A DNA stretch of 5,973 bases from Burkholderiales bacterium (GTDB taxonomy: Bacteria > Pseudomonadota > Gammaproteobacteria > Burkholderiales > Burkholderiaceae). The stretch covers positions 1 to 5,973 of the forward strand of contig CANFNO010000198.1 in assembly GCA_947447845.1 (NCBI GenBank), in the 5' to 3' direction. A model generated the notes under the pieces. The model searched no databases. It was not told where the DNA came from and saw only the letters and a program-made list of their open reading frames with translations. The position numbers were made by a program, and so were the translations under genes. Positions 1-4,604 of the stretch are shown here, in pieces. Numbering within the stretch: position 1 is the stretch's first letter; each line of letters begins with the position of its first letter.

Positions 1-547
1 CATTGGCCGCCATCCAGTAGTACAACCACATGGCGTGGGTGCCGGTGGGGAAGGTTTGGGCAAAGGTGTATTCGCGCTTCTCGGCCGCCATCAGCTTGGC
101 CAGACCGGCACCATCCACCGCACCCTTGTCGGCCAGCTTCTTGGAAAGCGTAATCGCCTGGCCGTTGTTGTTGAGTGTCATCAGCACAGCCATATCTTTC
201 TTGGGGCCGCCAATGCCGAGGTGCACGCCATAGACCAGGCCATACAGCACATGGGCAAAGTCCAGTTCGCCATTGACCAGTTTGTCGCGCACGCTGGCCC
301 AGCTGGATTCCTTGCTGGGGATGATCTTGACGCCGTATTTCTGGTCAATACCCAGCACGGACGCCATGACCACGCTGGCGCAGTCAGTCAGCGGGATGAA
401 GCCGATCTTCACCTCGGTTTTTTCGGGGGCATCCGAGCCACCGGCATAGACTGCCGCCCGCAGCGCTGGGTCCACGCCAAAAGCACCTACGGCTGCGGTT
501 TGCAGCACAGCGCGGCGTGTGAGCTTGGTTTTCAGAAGATCCGTCAT
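1..547 (-). CDS. nrtA: Nitrate ABC transporter substrate-binding protein NrtA (N-terminal 182 residues, 3' end outside window)
   Basis: This is the solute-binding component of a NrtABC-type nitrate/nitrite importer, exported to the periplasm. Translating from the ATG at 547 gives an uninterrupted frame to the window edge. Residues 9-16 (LTRRAVLQ) form a twin-arginine motif followed by a short hydrophobic stretch, so Tat export is likely. Residues 46-62 (VKIGFIPLTDCASVVMA) match the start of the mature domain of the NrtA/CmpA family. Further family blocks are the segment around W83 (SSWASVRDKLVNGELDFAH), NNNGQAIT at 126-133 and FPTGTHAMWLYYW at 166-178. Q130 and H171 have the spacing of nitrate ligands known in cyanobacterial NrtA (from memory). 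The start is supported by GGAG (minus strand, plus positions 555-558) seven bases upstream. The signal peptide argues against NasS, the cytoplasmic nitrate sensor of the same family. Transport genes nrtB and nrtC are expected beyond the window. CmpA-like bicarbonate binding is a less likely alternative. Confidence 0.92.
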   Translation of the reverse strand, partial: MTDLLKTKLTRRAVLQTAAVGAFGVDPALRAAVYAGGSDAPEKTEVKIGFIPLTDCASVVMASVLGIDQKYGVKIIPSKESSWASVRDKLVNGELDFAHVLYGLVYGVHLGIGGPKKDMAVLMTLNNNGQAITLSKKLADKGAVDGAGLAKLMAAEKREYTFAQTFPTGTHAMWLYYWMAAN

Positions 548-561
548 GGCAACACTCCGAT

Positions 562-638
562 GAGAAAAACAAAAACAAAAAAGGCGTCCGCACAGGCCAC
601 ACATCGCTTGAAGCATGTGGGGCCGTGGGGACGCCTTT
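562..638 (-). terminator. Intrinsic terminator in the nrtA leader, before the start codon
   Basis: The outer stem is perfect over ten pairs: plus 580-589 (AAAGGCGTCC) with 629-638 (GGACGCCTTT). An inner stem pairs 595-604 with 615-624 with one mismatch. On the minus strand the hairpin runs straight into a U-rich tail (plus 562-579, runs of A broken by C). It ends before the nrtA ribosome binding site and lies wholly inside the 5' leader, so it would stop transcription before the gene unless overridden. That placement is what a NasT-type antitermination system requires. Confidence 0.9.
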
Positions 639-686
639 GTCCTTTGGATGGGCTGCAACCGCCGTTGGCTGCTGCACATCGCTTGA
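600..686. repeat. 12-base direct repeat in the leader (600-611 and 675-686)
   Basis: CACATCGCTTGA occurs at 600-611 and again at 675-686 (plus strand). The first copy lies in the apical loop and inner 3' arm of the leader terminator. The second spans the linker between hairpins A and B. On the RNA both copies contain AUGUG, which can pair with CACAU in the terminator 5' inner arm, so the upstream copy could compete with the downstream one. The repeat is certain; the pairing role is inferred. Confidence 0.7.
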
Positions 687-698
687 CCATCGCTGGTC
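629..698 (-). promoter_or_regulatory. ANTAR-target leader RNA: three hexaloop hairpins before the terminator
   Basis: On the minus strand, three stems close six-base loops with A at loop position 1 and G at position 4, the signature of RNA bound by ANTAR proteins. Hairpin A (plus 685-698) has stem GACC/GGTC and loop AGCGAT. Hairpin B (655-672) has stem GCAGCC/GGTTGC with one G-U pair and loop AACGGC. Hairpin C (629-642) has stem GGAC/GTCC and loop AAAGGC. Linkers A-B (673-684) and B-C (643-654) are both 12 bases. Hairpin C uses the whole 5' arm of the terminator outer stem, so C and the terminator cannot form together. The known motif has two hairpins (P1, P2) with P2 overlapping the terminator, so B and C are the best P1/P2 pair and A is extra. 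The expected ligand is the NasT encoded just upstream. Structures were derived by eye; no folding energies were computed. Confidence 0.8.
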
Positions 699-711
699 TT
701 GTTTTTAACTA

Positions 712-727
712 CGCAAGCTGCATGCCA
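712..727 (-). promoter_or_regulatory. Sigma-54 (-24/-12) promoter for the nrtA leader
   Basis: The minus strand reads TGGCATGCAGCTTGCG. This fits the sigma-54 consensus TGGCAC-N5-TTGCA with one change in each block, and GG and GC are exactly ten bases apart. Projecting 12 bases from the -12 GC puts the transcription start near 700-703, in an A-rich stretch just before hairpin A at 698. The transcript would therefore begin with the antitermination hairpins, which supports both calls. Confidence 0.68.
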
Positions 728-770
728 GGTTTGACAAACCCTGCCGCCCCGACTTTCGTACACCCACAAT

Positions 771-875
771 GCAGGCCGACGCAGGGCGGTGTGGCGCTCT
801 GCGACGGTAGGTAAAGGAGGAGCCCGCTTCAGCGGGCGGGGGACACGGACGACGCAGAGTGCCACGCCGGCCTGC
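771..875. repeat. Large imperfect inverted repeat between nasT and nrtA
   Basis: The outer arms are GCAGGCC (771-777) and GGCCTGC (869-875). The inner arms pair 788-803 with 853-868 with two G-T pairs: CTCTGCG 797-803 with CGCAGAG 853-859, and GTGGC 791-795 with GCCAC 861-865. An unpaired insertion (778-787) lies only in the left arm. A shorter perfect hairpin (822-837) sits in the middle. It lies between the NtrC-like site and the sigma-54 promoter and downstream of nasT. No coding signal is visible. It may be an intergenic repeat element or the transcript-end structure of nasT. Confidence 0.65.
822..837 (-). terminator. Terminator-like hairpin downstream of nasT
   Basis: A perfect six-pair GC stem (GCCCGC 822-827 with GCGGGC 832-837) closes the four-base loop TTCA. 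On the minus strand the stem is followed by CTCCTCCTTT, a pyrimidine-rich but T-poor tail, so it is a weak intrinsic terminator at best. It lies about 120 bases past the nasT stop, where the nasT transcript should end before the separate nrtA promoter. Confidence 0.45.
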
Positions 876-897
876 GTCCACAAGTGCCTTCAAAACA

Positions 898-914
898 CGC
901 ACACTTTTTGTGCA
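898..914. promoter_or_regulatory. NtrC-like enhancer site
   Basis: The plus strand CGCACACTTTTTGTGCA has the GCAC-N7-GTGC form of NtrC operators (enteric glnA type TGCACCA...TGGTGCA). A weaker second half-site, TGCACCA, lies at 916-922. The site is centred roughly 205 bases upstream of the start projected from the sigma-54 element, within working distance for an enhancer. It matches the expected nitrogen control of nitrate uptake. The call rests on consensus matching by eye. Confidence 0.5.
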
Positions 915-956
915 ATGCACCAATTGCGCGTATTTCTCGCCCGAAAGTGCGCCGAT

Positions 957-1604
957 CTATCCGAGCAGATCCGCCACGTCCAGCATGCGCTGCGCCACTT
1001 CCACGATCTTCAGGTTCTTATCCATGGCCGCATTGCGCAGCCTGGCATAGGCCTCGTTTTCGCTGAGCTTTTGGCGCTCCATCAACAAAGCCTTGGCGCG
1101 GTCAATCACGCGGCGTTCCTGCGCACTGGCGCTGAGTTGGTTGATCTCAAGGCGTGCATCGGCCAGTTCCTGACGCAGCGCCTGCTCATGTTGAAAGCGC
1201 GCCATGGCCACGTCCAGAATCGGGCGAATGCGGTCAGACTGCAGCCCAGCCACGATGTAGGCGGTGACGCCCGCCGCCACGGCTGCACGGGCATTGCCGC
1301 TGTCGTGGTCGTTGGTAAACATGACGATGGGGCGGCGCGCATCGCGGGTGGCCATCACCACATGTTCCAGCGCGTCGCGGGCATCGCTCTCGGCATCCAC
1401 AATGATCAGGTCAGGGCGCAACTGGGCCAGGCGCTCAGTCAGATACACATCGGCAGGCAGCGAGGCCACCAGATTGAAACCACTCTCCAGCAAACCGATG
1501 CGCAAACTGCGCGAGCGCTCGGCCTGGTCGAGGGCATGTTCGTCCTGCGGATCGGCCAAATCGAGGTCGGGGGAAATTACAACAATTCGGATCGCGTCGG
1601 TCAT
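957..1604 (-). CDS. nasT: NasT-type ANTAR-domain antitermination regulator (215 aa)
   Basis: This is a cytoplasmic RNA-binding regulator of nitrate assimilation. Residues 5-125 form a receiver-like domain with the phosphoacceptor position in DLIIVDAES (D70) and T97 in MFTND. The conserved receiver lysine is replaced by alanine (A119 in AYIVAGL), which suggests control by protein partner rather than by ordinary phosphorylation. Residues 136-160 are a charged helical linker, probably coiled coil. Residues 163-212 are the ANTAR domain, with the AKALLM and SENEAYARLR blocks. I start at the ATG at 1604 (MTDAIRIV); a TTG at 1709 would add 35 residues with no receiver character. The ribosome binding site is weak (GGTGAA next to the ATG). 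The nrtA leader downstream carries the ANTAR hairpins it should bind. Its usual inhibitor NasS is not encoded beside it. The symbol rests on architecture and context. Confidence 0.9.
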   Translation of the reverse strand: MTDAIRIVVISPDLDLADPQDEHALDQAERSRSLRIGLLESGFNLVASLPADVYLTERLAQLRPDLIIVDAESDARDALEHVVMATRDARRPIVMFTNDHDSGNARAAVAAGVTAYIVAGLQSDRIRPILDVAMARFQHEQALRQELADARLEINQLSASAQERRVIDRAKALLMERQKLSENEAYARLRNAAMDKNLKIVEVAQRMLDVADLLG

Positions 1605-1616
1605 TTCACCGTGTGA

Positions 1617-1632
1617 CGCAATATCTGCGCCA
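1617..1632 (-). promoter_or_regulatory. Possible sigma-54-like element just upstream of nasT
   Basis: The minus strand reads TGGCGCAGATATTGCG, with GG and GC ten bases apart as in sigma-54 promoters. The projected transcription start (about 1606) would fall only two bases before the nasT ATG, giving an almost leaderless message, so this may be a chance match. The rest of the 1605-1705 gap shows no clear sigma-70 promoter. Confidence 0.25.
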
Positions 1633-1705
1633 CGGAAGAACCGCGCAGTTCCAAGCGTCAGCGCAAGCAGTGGCGCGGTAGATCGCTTAGGCTCATACAA
1701 AGAAT

Positions 1706-2320
1706 TCAATCGGTCTGCAAAAGCGCGAGTTGCGCCTCAAGTTCACGGATGCGCTGGTCCCTGGCATCGAGTGCCTCTTTCACTTTGACGGCTTCAAAGC
1801 GCACGGGAATGTGTTGTGGGCAATTCGCATCCCAAGCGGTCACCGCAAAGACAATCACCTGCTCAGGTTTGGCTGGGTAATCGGCGGGCATCAACTTAGC
1901 AACCAGATCCTTGTCGCCTTCAACTACTTTGGCTTCACCCCAAATTTTGATGCGCTGCCGGTGCGCATAGTCCATCAAGAACACATGCGCCTTGGGGTTT
2001 TCCGACAGGTTCCCCTGCGAGATGAATTGCTTGTTTCCTGTGTAGTCAACAAAGGCCAGCGTGTGCGCATCCAACACATGCAAAAAGCCCGCTGGCCCAC
2101 CGCGATGCTGAATGTAGGGCTGTCCGTCCGCGTTGACCGTCGCCATGTAGAAACTGGTTTGCAAAGCGATGAAATCCTTCAGGTCTGGCGTGATGGCTGA
2201 TTCCCACGAACCGCTTTGTTCCATGCGGGCATAGCCATGGCGAGACCCCTTGCGAGATTGGATTGCCTTTACCGTGGGCGTAAAGGCGATATCGCTGGTG
2301 TATTCAAGTGTGTTGTCCAT
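1706..2320 (-). CDS. Pyridoxamine 5'-phosphate oxidase-like flavin-binding split-barrel protein (204 aa)
   Basis: The protein resembles the PNPOx-like FMN-binding split-barrel family rather than true PdxH. Residues 45-75 (FIALQTSFYMATVNADGQPYIQHRGG...) are the typical first strands, with the SFYMATV and GQPYIQHRGGP signatures. Residues 85-135 hold the core LAFVDYTGNKQFISQGNL and VFLMDYAHRQRIKIWGEAKVV segments. The last 25 residues (KEALDARDQRIRELEAQLALL) form a short coiled coil, common in this subfamily. The N-terminal DIAFTPTVKAIQSRKGSR motif is also family-typical, so the ATG at 2320 is right and the gene is intact. No proper ribosome binding site is available: the ATG follows the stop of the truncated upstream frame by three bases, so translation is probably coupled. 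The substrate is unknown; related proteins are annotated as flavin-nucleotide-binding oxidoreductases. Confidence 0.85.
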   Translation of the reverse strand: MDNTLEYTSDIAFTPTVKAIQSRKGSRHGYARMEQSGSWESAITPDLKDFIALQTSFYMATVNADGQPYIQHRGGPAGFLHVLDAHTLAFVDYTGNKQFISQGNLSENPKAHVFLMDYAHRQRIKIWGEAKVVEGDKDLVAKLMPADYPAKPEQVIVFAVTAWDANCPQHIPVRFEAVKVKEALDARDQRIRELEAQLALLQTD

Positions 2321-2323
2321 ACC

Positions 2324-2503
2324 TTAGAGCCCGATCAGGAATTCGGAGCGATAGCGCCATTGGCTCTGCGCTGAGTAGGCCAGTGCGACCCGTGCCGGAT
2401 CCCGGGAGTTCCAGGCGTCTTTTGCCAGTCTGACTTTTTGGGTGGCGGATTCCAAAGTGAACGGAGGCAGTGGCGGGCGCGGTTGTTCGGTGTGGGGGTT
2501 CAT
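2324..2503 (-). pseudogene. Truncated DUF1348 (SnoaL/NTF2-like) gene, N-terminal 59 residues only
   Basis: Translation from the ATG at 2503 gives a proline-rich start followed by [30 protein letters not shown] and [10 protein letters not shown]. This is the N-terminal part of the DUF1348 family, in which the segment WRNRSEFL is normally followed by a G-R... continuation to about 150 residues (family knowledge). Here the frame ends as RSEFLIGL then TAA, and the next gene starts three bases later. The missing C-terminal part (about two-thirds) is not present downstream in any frame, so a deletion rather than a simple frameshift is likely. A good ribosome binding site (GGAG, plus 2509-2512) precedes the start, so the fragment may still be translated and may serve to couple translation of the following gene. 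A functional short protein is unlikely. Confidence 0.78.
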
Positions 2504-2528
2504 GGTGACTCCATCTGGATGTTGGGGT

Positions 2529-2553
2529 GGGTTGCCTGGGATAGCGGCAACCC
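2529..2553 (-). repeat. Perfect 8-bp hairpin between the AhpD-like gene and the DUF1348 fragment
   Basis: GGGTTGCC (2529-2536) pairs perfectly with GGCAACCC (2546-2553) around a nine-base loop. It lies in the 57-base gap between the two minus-strand genes. No T-run follows on either strand, so it is not a standard intrinsic terminator. It may stabilise or partly attenuate the message. Confidence 0.55.
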
Positions 2554-2560
2554 GGTTGGC

Positions 2561-3109
2561 TTATGCCGCCAACTTGGCTTGGACGACAGGGAAGTCGATG
2601 TCGGTCAACGCCACGTTGTTGATGTAGTTGGTCAGCACATTCACGGCGACGTTGGCGACAATTTCAACTACGGATGCTTCATCGAAGCCGGCCAGGCGCA
2701 ATGTGGCCAGGTCTGCGTCACTGACCCGTCCGCGGGACTGGGCAACGCGCAACGCGAACTGAAGTGCCGCCTCGGTGCTGGCGTCTTCGGAGTGGCCATC
2801 GCGTGCCGCGTTGAGTTCGGCGATGCTGAGCTTGGCCACGTTGCGACCCAGGTAATCATGGGCCGAGAGGCAATAGTCGCAACCGTTGTATTCCGCAATG
2901 GTCAAGGCAATGCGTTCACGCAATTGAACACCGAGCTTGCCTTTAGCCAAGGCGCCGTTCAAGGACAAATAGCCTTCCAGGGCAGCAGGGCTGTGGCCTA
3001 CCAGTTTCATCAGGTTCGGGACAACGCCGAGTTGCTTTTGCACGGCAGCCAATAGGGGCTTGGAGGCTTCGACAGAGTTGTCTACGGTGGGGATGCTGAT
3101 ACGGGACAT
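2561..3109 (-). CDS. Carboxymuconolactone decarboxylase / AhpD-like family protein (182 aa)
   Basis: This is a small all-helical protein of the AhpD-like superfamily with a redox-active CxxC. The segment L63-H84 (LRERIALTIAEYNGCDYCLSAH) contains E65, C77, C80 and H84. These have the same spacing as E118, C130, C133 and H137 of mycobacterial AhpD, the relay that supports alkylhydroperoxidase activity, so a thiol peroxidase or disulfide reductase role is more likely than lactone decarboxylation. The N-terminal part (VQKQLGVVPNLMKLVGHSPAALEGYL) is typical of the peroxidase-related branch. The ATG at 3109 is chosen because AAGGA lies at proper distance upstream; a TTG at 3124 would precede that site. 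It is the first gene of a minus-strand cluster and is divergent from a LysR regulator. The physiological substrate is unknown. Confidence 0.9.
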   Translation of the reverse strand: MSRISIPTVDNSVEASKPLLAAVQKQLGVVPNLMKLVGHSPAALEGYLSLNGALAKGKLGVQLRERIALTIAEYNGCDYCLSAHDYLGRNVAKLSIAELNAARDGHSEDASTEAALQFALRVAQSRGRVSDADLATLRLAGFDEASVVEIVANVAVNVLTNYINNVALTDIDFPVVQAKLAA

Positions 3110-3247
3110 GGTGATTTCCTTCAAGGGTTAGGGTGGTTTGGAACTTGTCTTCGCTGCGTTTTCAGCGAATGGATGAACTGTATTTAGTTCACTTGAAATA
3201 GAGAATCACCGATAAAATCAATTCACCATTCCATTTATCGGAATACT
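3110..3247. promoter_or_regulatory. Divergent control region with three inverted repeats
   Basis: This 138-base gap separates the AhpD-like gene (minus) from the LysR gene (plus). It holds TTCGCTG/CAGCGAA (3150-3169, hexaloop), a perfect TGAACT-N6-AGTTCA palindrome (3174-3191), and CCGATAAA (3209-3216) with TTTATCGG (3234-3241), a perfect 8-base repeat with a 17-base spacer. The last overlaps the weak ribosome binding site (CGGAA, 3239-3243) of the LysR gene. The two right-hand repeats are likely operators for the adjacent LysR regulator. The left one would lie in the 5' leader of the AhpD-like gene. The region is clearly AT-richer than its flanks; -35/-10 boxes are not clear enough to assign. 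Confidence 0.6.
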
Positions 3248-4147
3248 ATGGACAGATTTCACCTGATCAACGTCTTTGTCGCGGTGGTCGACACGAACGG
3301 CTTTGCCGGGGCCGCGCGCAAGCTGAATATGTCGCCTCCGGCCGTGACCCGCGCCATCAACGAGCTGGAAACCCACCTGGGGCTACGGCTTTTGACCCGC
3401 ACCACGCGAACCGTCCGGGTCACAGACGCGGGAGAGCGCTATGTGCAGGATTGCAAACGCATCCTGGCGGAATTGCTGGAAGCCGATGAATCCGTCAGTG
3501 GCATGCATTCATCGCCCAAGGGACGACTCACCATCACCGCGCCCGTGTTGTTCGGCGGCATGCACGTCACCCCCGTGGTGACTGAATACCTGACGCGCTA
3601 CCCCGAGGTGAGTGCATCCTGTCTGTTCTTGGACCGCGTGGTCAATCTGCTGGATGAAGGGGTCGATGTCGCCGTGCGTATCGGTGAACTGCCGGACTCC
3701 ACCATGCAAGCCATTCGTGTGGGGCAAGTGCGGCGCGTGATCTGCGCTGCCCCCAGTTATCTCGCTGCCAATGGCATTCCGACATCGCCCGACGACTTGC
3801 ACGCGCACACCATCATTTCAGCCAGCAGCGTGACGCCCAACCCGGAATGGAGGCTGATGGATAAAGGGGTACTCAAAAGCGTTCGACTGCAGGCCCGCAT
3901 GATTACGACGACCAACGATTCTGCGGTCGCCGCAGCGGTGAGCGGTTTCGGCTTGACGCGCCTGCTCATCTACCAAGTGGCGGATCATTTGCGGACTGGC
4001 AAATTGAAGACGGTTTTGCCGGACTTTGAACCGGCAGCATTGCCGGTGCACGTGGTGCACCGCGAGGGTCGGCAAGCGCCCCAACGGGTTCGTGCCTTCT
4101 TGGACTTGGCGATTGAGCGATTACGCCAGGACACTACGCTCAATTAG
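3248..4147 (+). CDS. LysR-type transcriptional regulator, CrgA-like (299 aa)
   Basis: Residues 1-60 form the winged helix-turn-helix typical of LysR proteins (FVAVVDTNGFAGAARKLNMS, then PPAVTRAINELETHLGLRLL and TRTVRVTDAGERY). Residues 62-88 are the linker helix. Residues 90-295 form the periplasmic-binding-protein-like effector domain, with GRLTITAP at its start and DVAVRIGELPDSTMQAIRVG, as seen in the CrgA-like branch. Length is normal. It is divergent from the AhpD-like gene, and by the usual LysR pattern probably controls that gene and itself through the inverted repeats in the gap. The VOC gene follows by 54 bases on the same strand and may be cotranscribed. The inducer cannot be told from sequence. 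Confidence 0.94.
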   Translation: MDRFHLINVFVAVVDTNGFAGAARKLNMSPPAVTRAINELETHLGLRLLTRTTRTVRVTDAGERYVQDCKRILAELLEADESVSGMHSSPKGRLTITAPVLFGGMHVTPVVTEYLTRYPEVSASCLFLDRVVNLLDEGVDVAVRIGELPDSTMQAIRVGQVRRVICAAPSYLAANGIPTSPDDLHAHTIISASSVTPNPEWRLMDKGVLKSVRLQARMITTTNDSAVAAAVSGFGLTRLLIYQVADHLRTGKLKTVLPDFEPAALPVHVVHREGRQAPQRVRAFLDLAIERLRQDTTLN

Positions 4148-4201
4148 GCCGACGAAATTTATTATCAAGGCAGAATTGCCATTGCAATCAAGGAGTAAAT
4201 C

Positions 4202-4591
4202 ATGAGGTTCGCCTACACCATTGTTTATGTTGCTGACGTACTTGCTTCGGTGGAATTTTTTGAAAAGGCCTTTGGCTTGAAGCGGCGATTCGTTCACGAA
4301 TCCGGCTACGGCGAGATGGACACCGGTGCAACCGCGTTGGCGTTTGCCACCCATGAACTAGGTGCATCCAATTTGCCGGGCGGCTATGTGAAGGCAAGCC
4401 AATCCGCTGTGCCGCTGGGCATGGAGATAGCCTTAGTCACAGAAAATGTTGCCGAAGCGCACGCAAGGGCCGTCGCTGCCGGAGCGGTGTCCCTCAAGGA
4501 GCCCTTGCAGAAACCCTGGGGCCAAACTGTTTCCTATGTCCGTTGCCCTGACGGAACACTGGTCGAGATTTGTTCACCGGTCGCCACTTAA
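4202..4591 (+). CDS. VOC-superfamily (glyoxalase/bleomycin-resistance fold) protein (129 aa)
   Basis: This is a single-domain protein of two paired beta-alpha-beta-beta-beta modules. Module one is residues 1-55 (FAYTIVYVADVLASVEFFEKAFGL, then GYGEMDTGATALAFATHE). Module two is about 70-127 (MEIALVTENVAEAHARAVAAGAVSLKEP, WGQTVSYVRCPDGTLVEICSP). E122 in the closing LVEICSP strand is a usual VOC metal ligand. The first-strand ligand position holds tyrosine (Y5 or Y9) rather than His, so metal use is uncertain and true glyoxalase I activity is doubtful. A strong AAGGAG (4190-4195) precedes the ATG. The stop is only 13 bases from the stop of the converging LysR gene, and no terminator hairpin is visible between them. 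It may belong with the upstream LysR and redox cluster. Substrate unknown. Confidence 0.9.
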   Translation: MRFAYTIVYVADVLASVEFFEKAFGLKRRFVHESGYGEMDTGATALAFATHELGASNLPGGYVKASQSAVPLGMEIALVTENVAEAHARAVAAGAVSLKEPLQKPWGQTVSYVRCPDGTLVEICSPVAT

Positions 4592-4604
4592 ATTGCAGTC
4601 TCCG

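Noticed and set aside
1..547. Reading the partial gene as NasS rather than NrtA
   Set aside because: NasS is cytoplasmic, whereas this protein begins with a twin-arginine signal and sits downstream of the antitermination leader, as a regulated transporter gene should.
35..814. Long plus-strand open frame of 259 codons across nrtA and its leader
   Set aside because: It runs antisense through nrtA and the structured leader, and its translation has no recognisable domain. It is a shadow of the minus-strand gene in GC-rich DNA.
789..1616. Plus-strand open frame of 275 codons opposite nasT
   Set aside because: It is antisense to a clearly recognised NasT, is rich in His, Gln and Arg, and matches no family; its start lies in the inverted repeat.
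1605..1709. TTG start at 1709 extending nasT by 35 residues
   Set aside because: The extension has no receiver-domain character, has no ribosome binding site and would overlap the stop of the preceding gene. The ATG at 1604 starts directly at the first receiver strand.
2438..3055. Plus-strand open frame of 205 codons opposite the AhpD-like gene
   Set aside because: It is antisense to a gene with an intact E/CxxC/H relay and a good ribosome binding site, and its own translation is not recognisable.
3110..3124. TTG start at 3124 for the AhpD-like protein
   Set aside because: The AAGGA ribosome binding site lies between this TTG and the ATG at 3109, so it serves the ATG; the five extra residues would be translated from the ribosome site itself.
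3150..3169. The TTCGCTG/CAGCGAA hexaloop hairpin as another ANTAR target
   Set aside because: On the minus strand the loop is AAAACG, with A rather than G at position 4, and there is no adjacent second hairpin or terminator.
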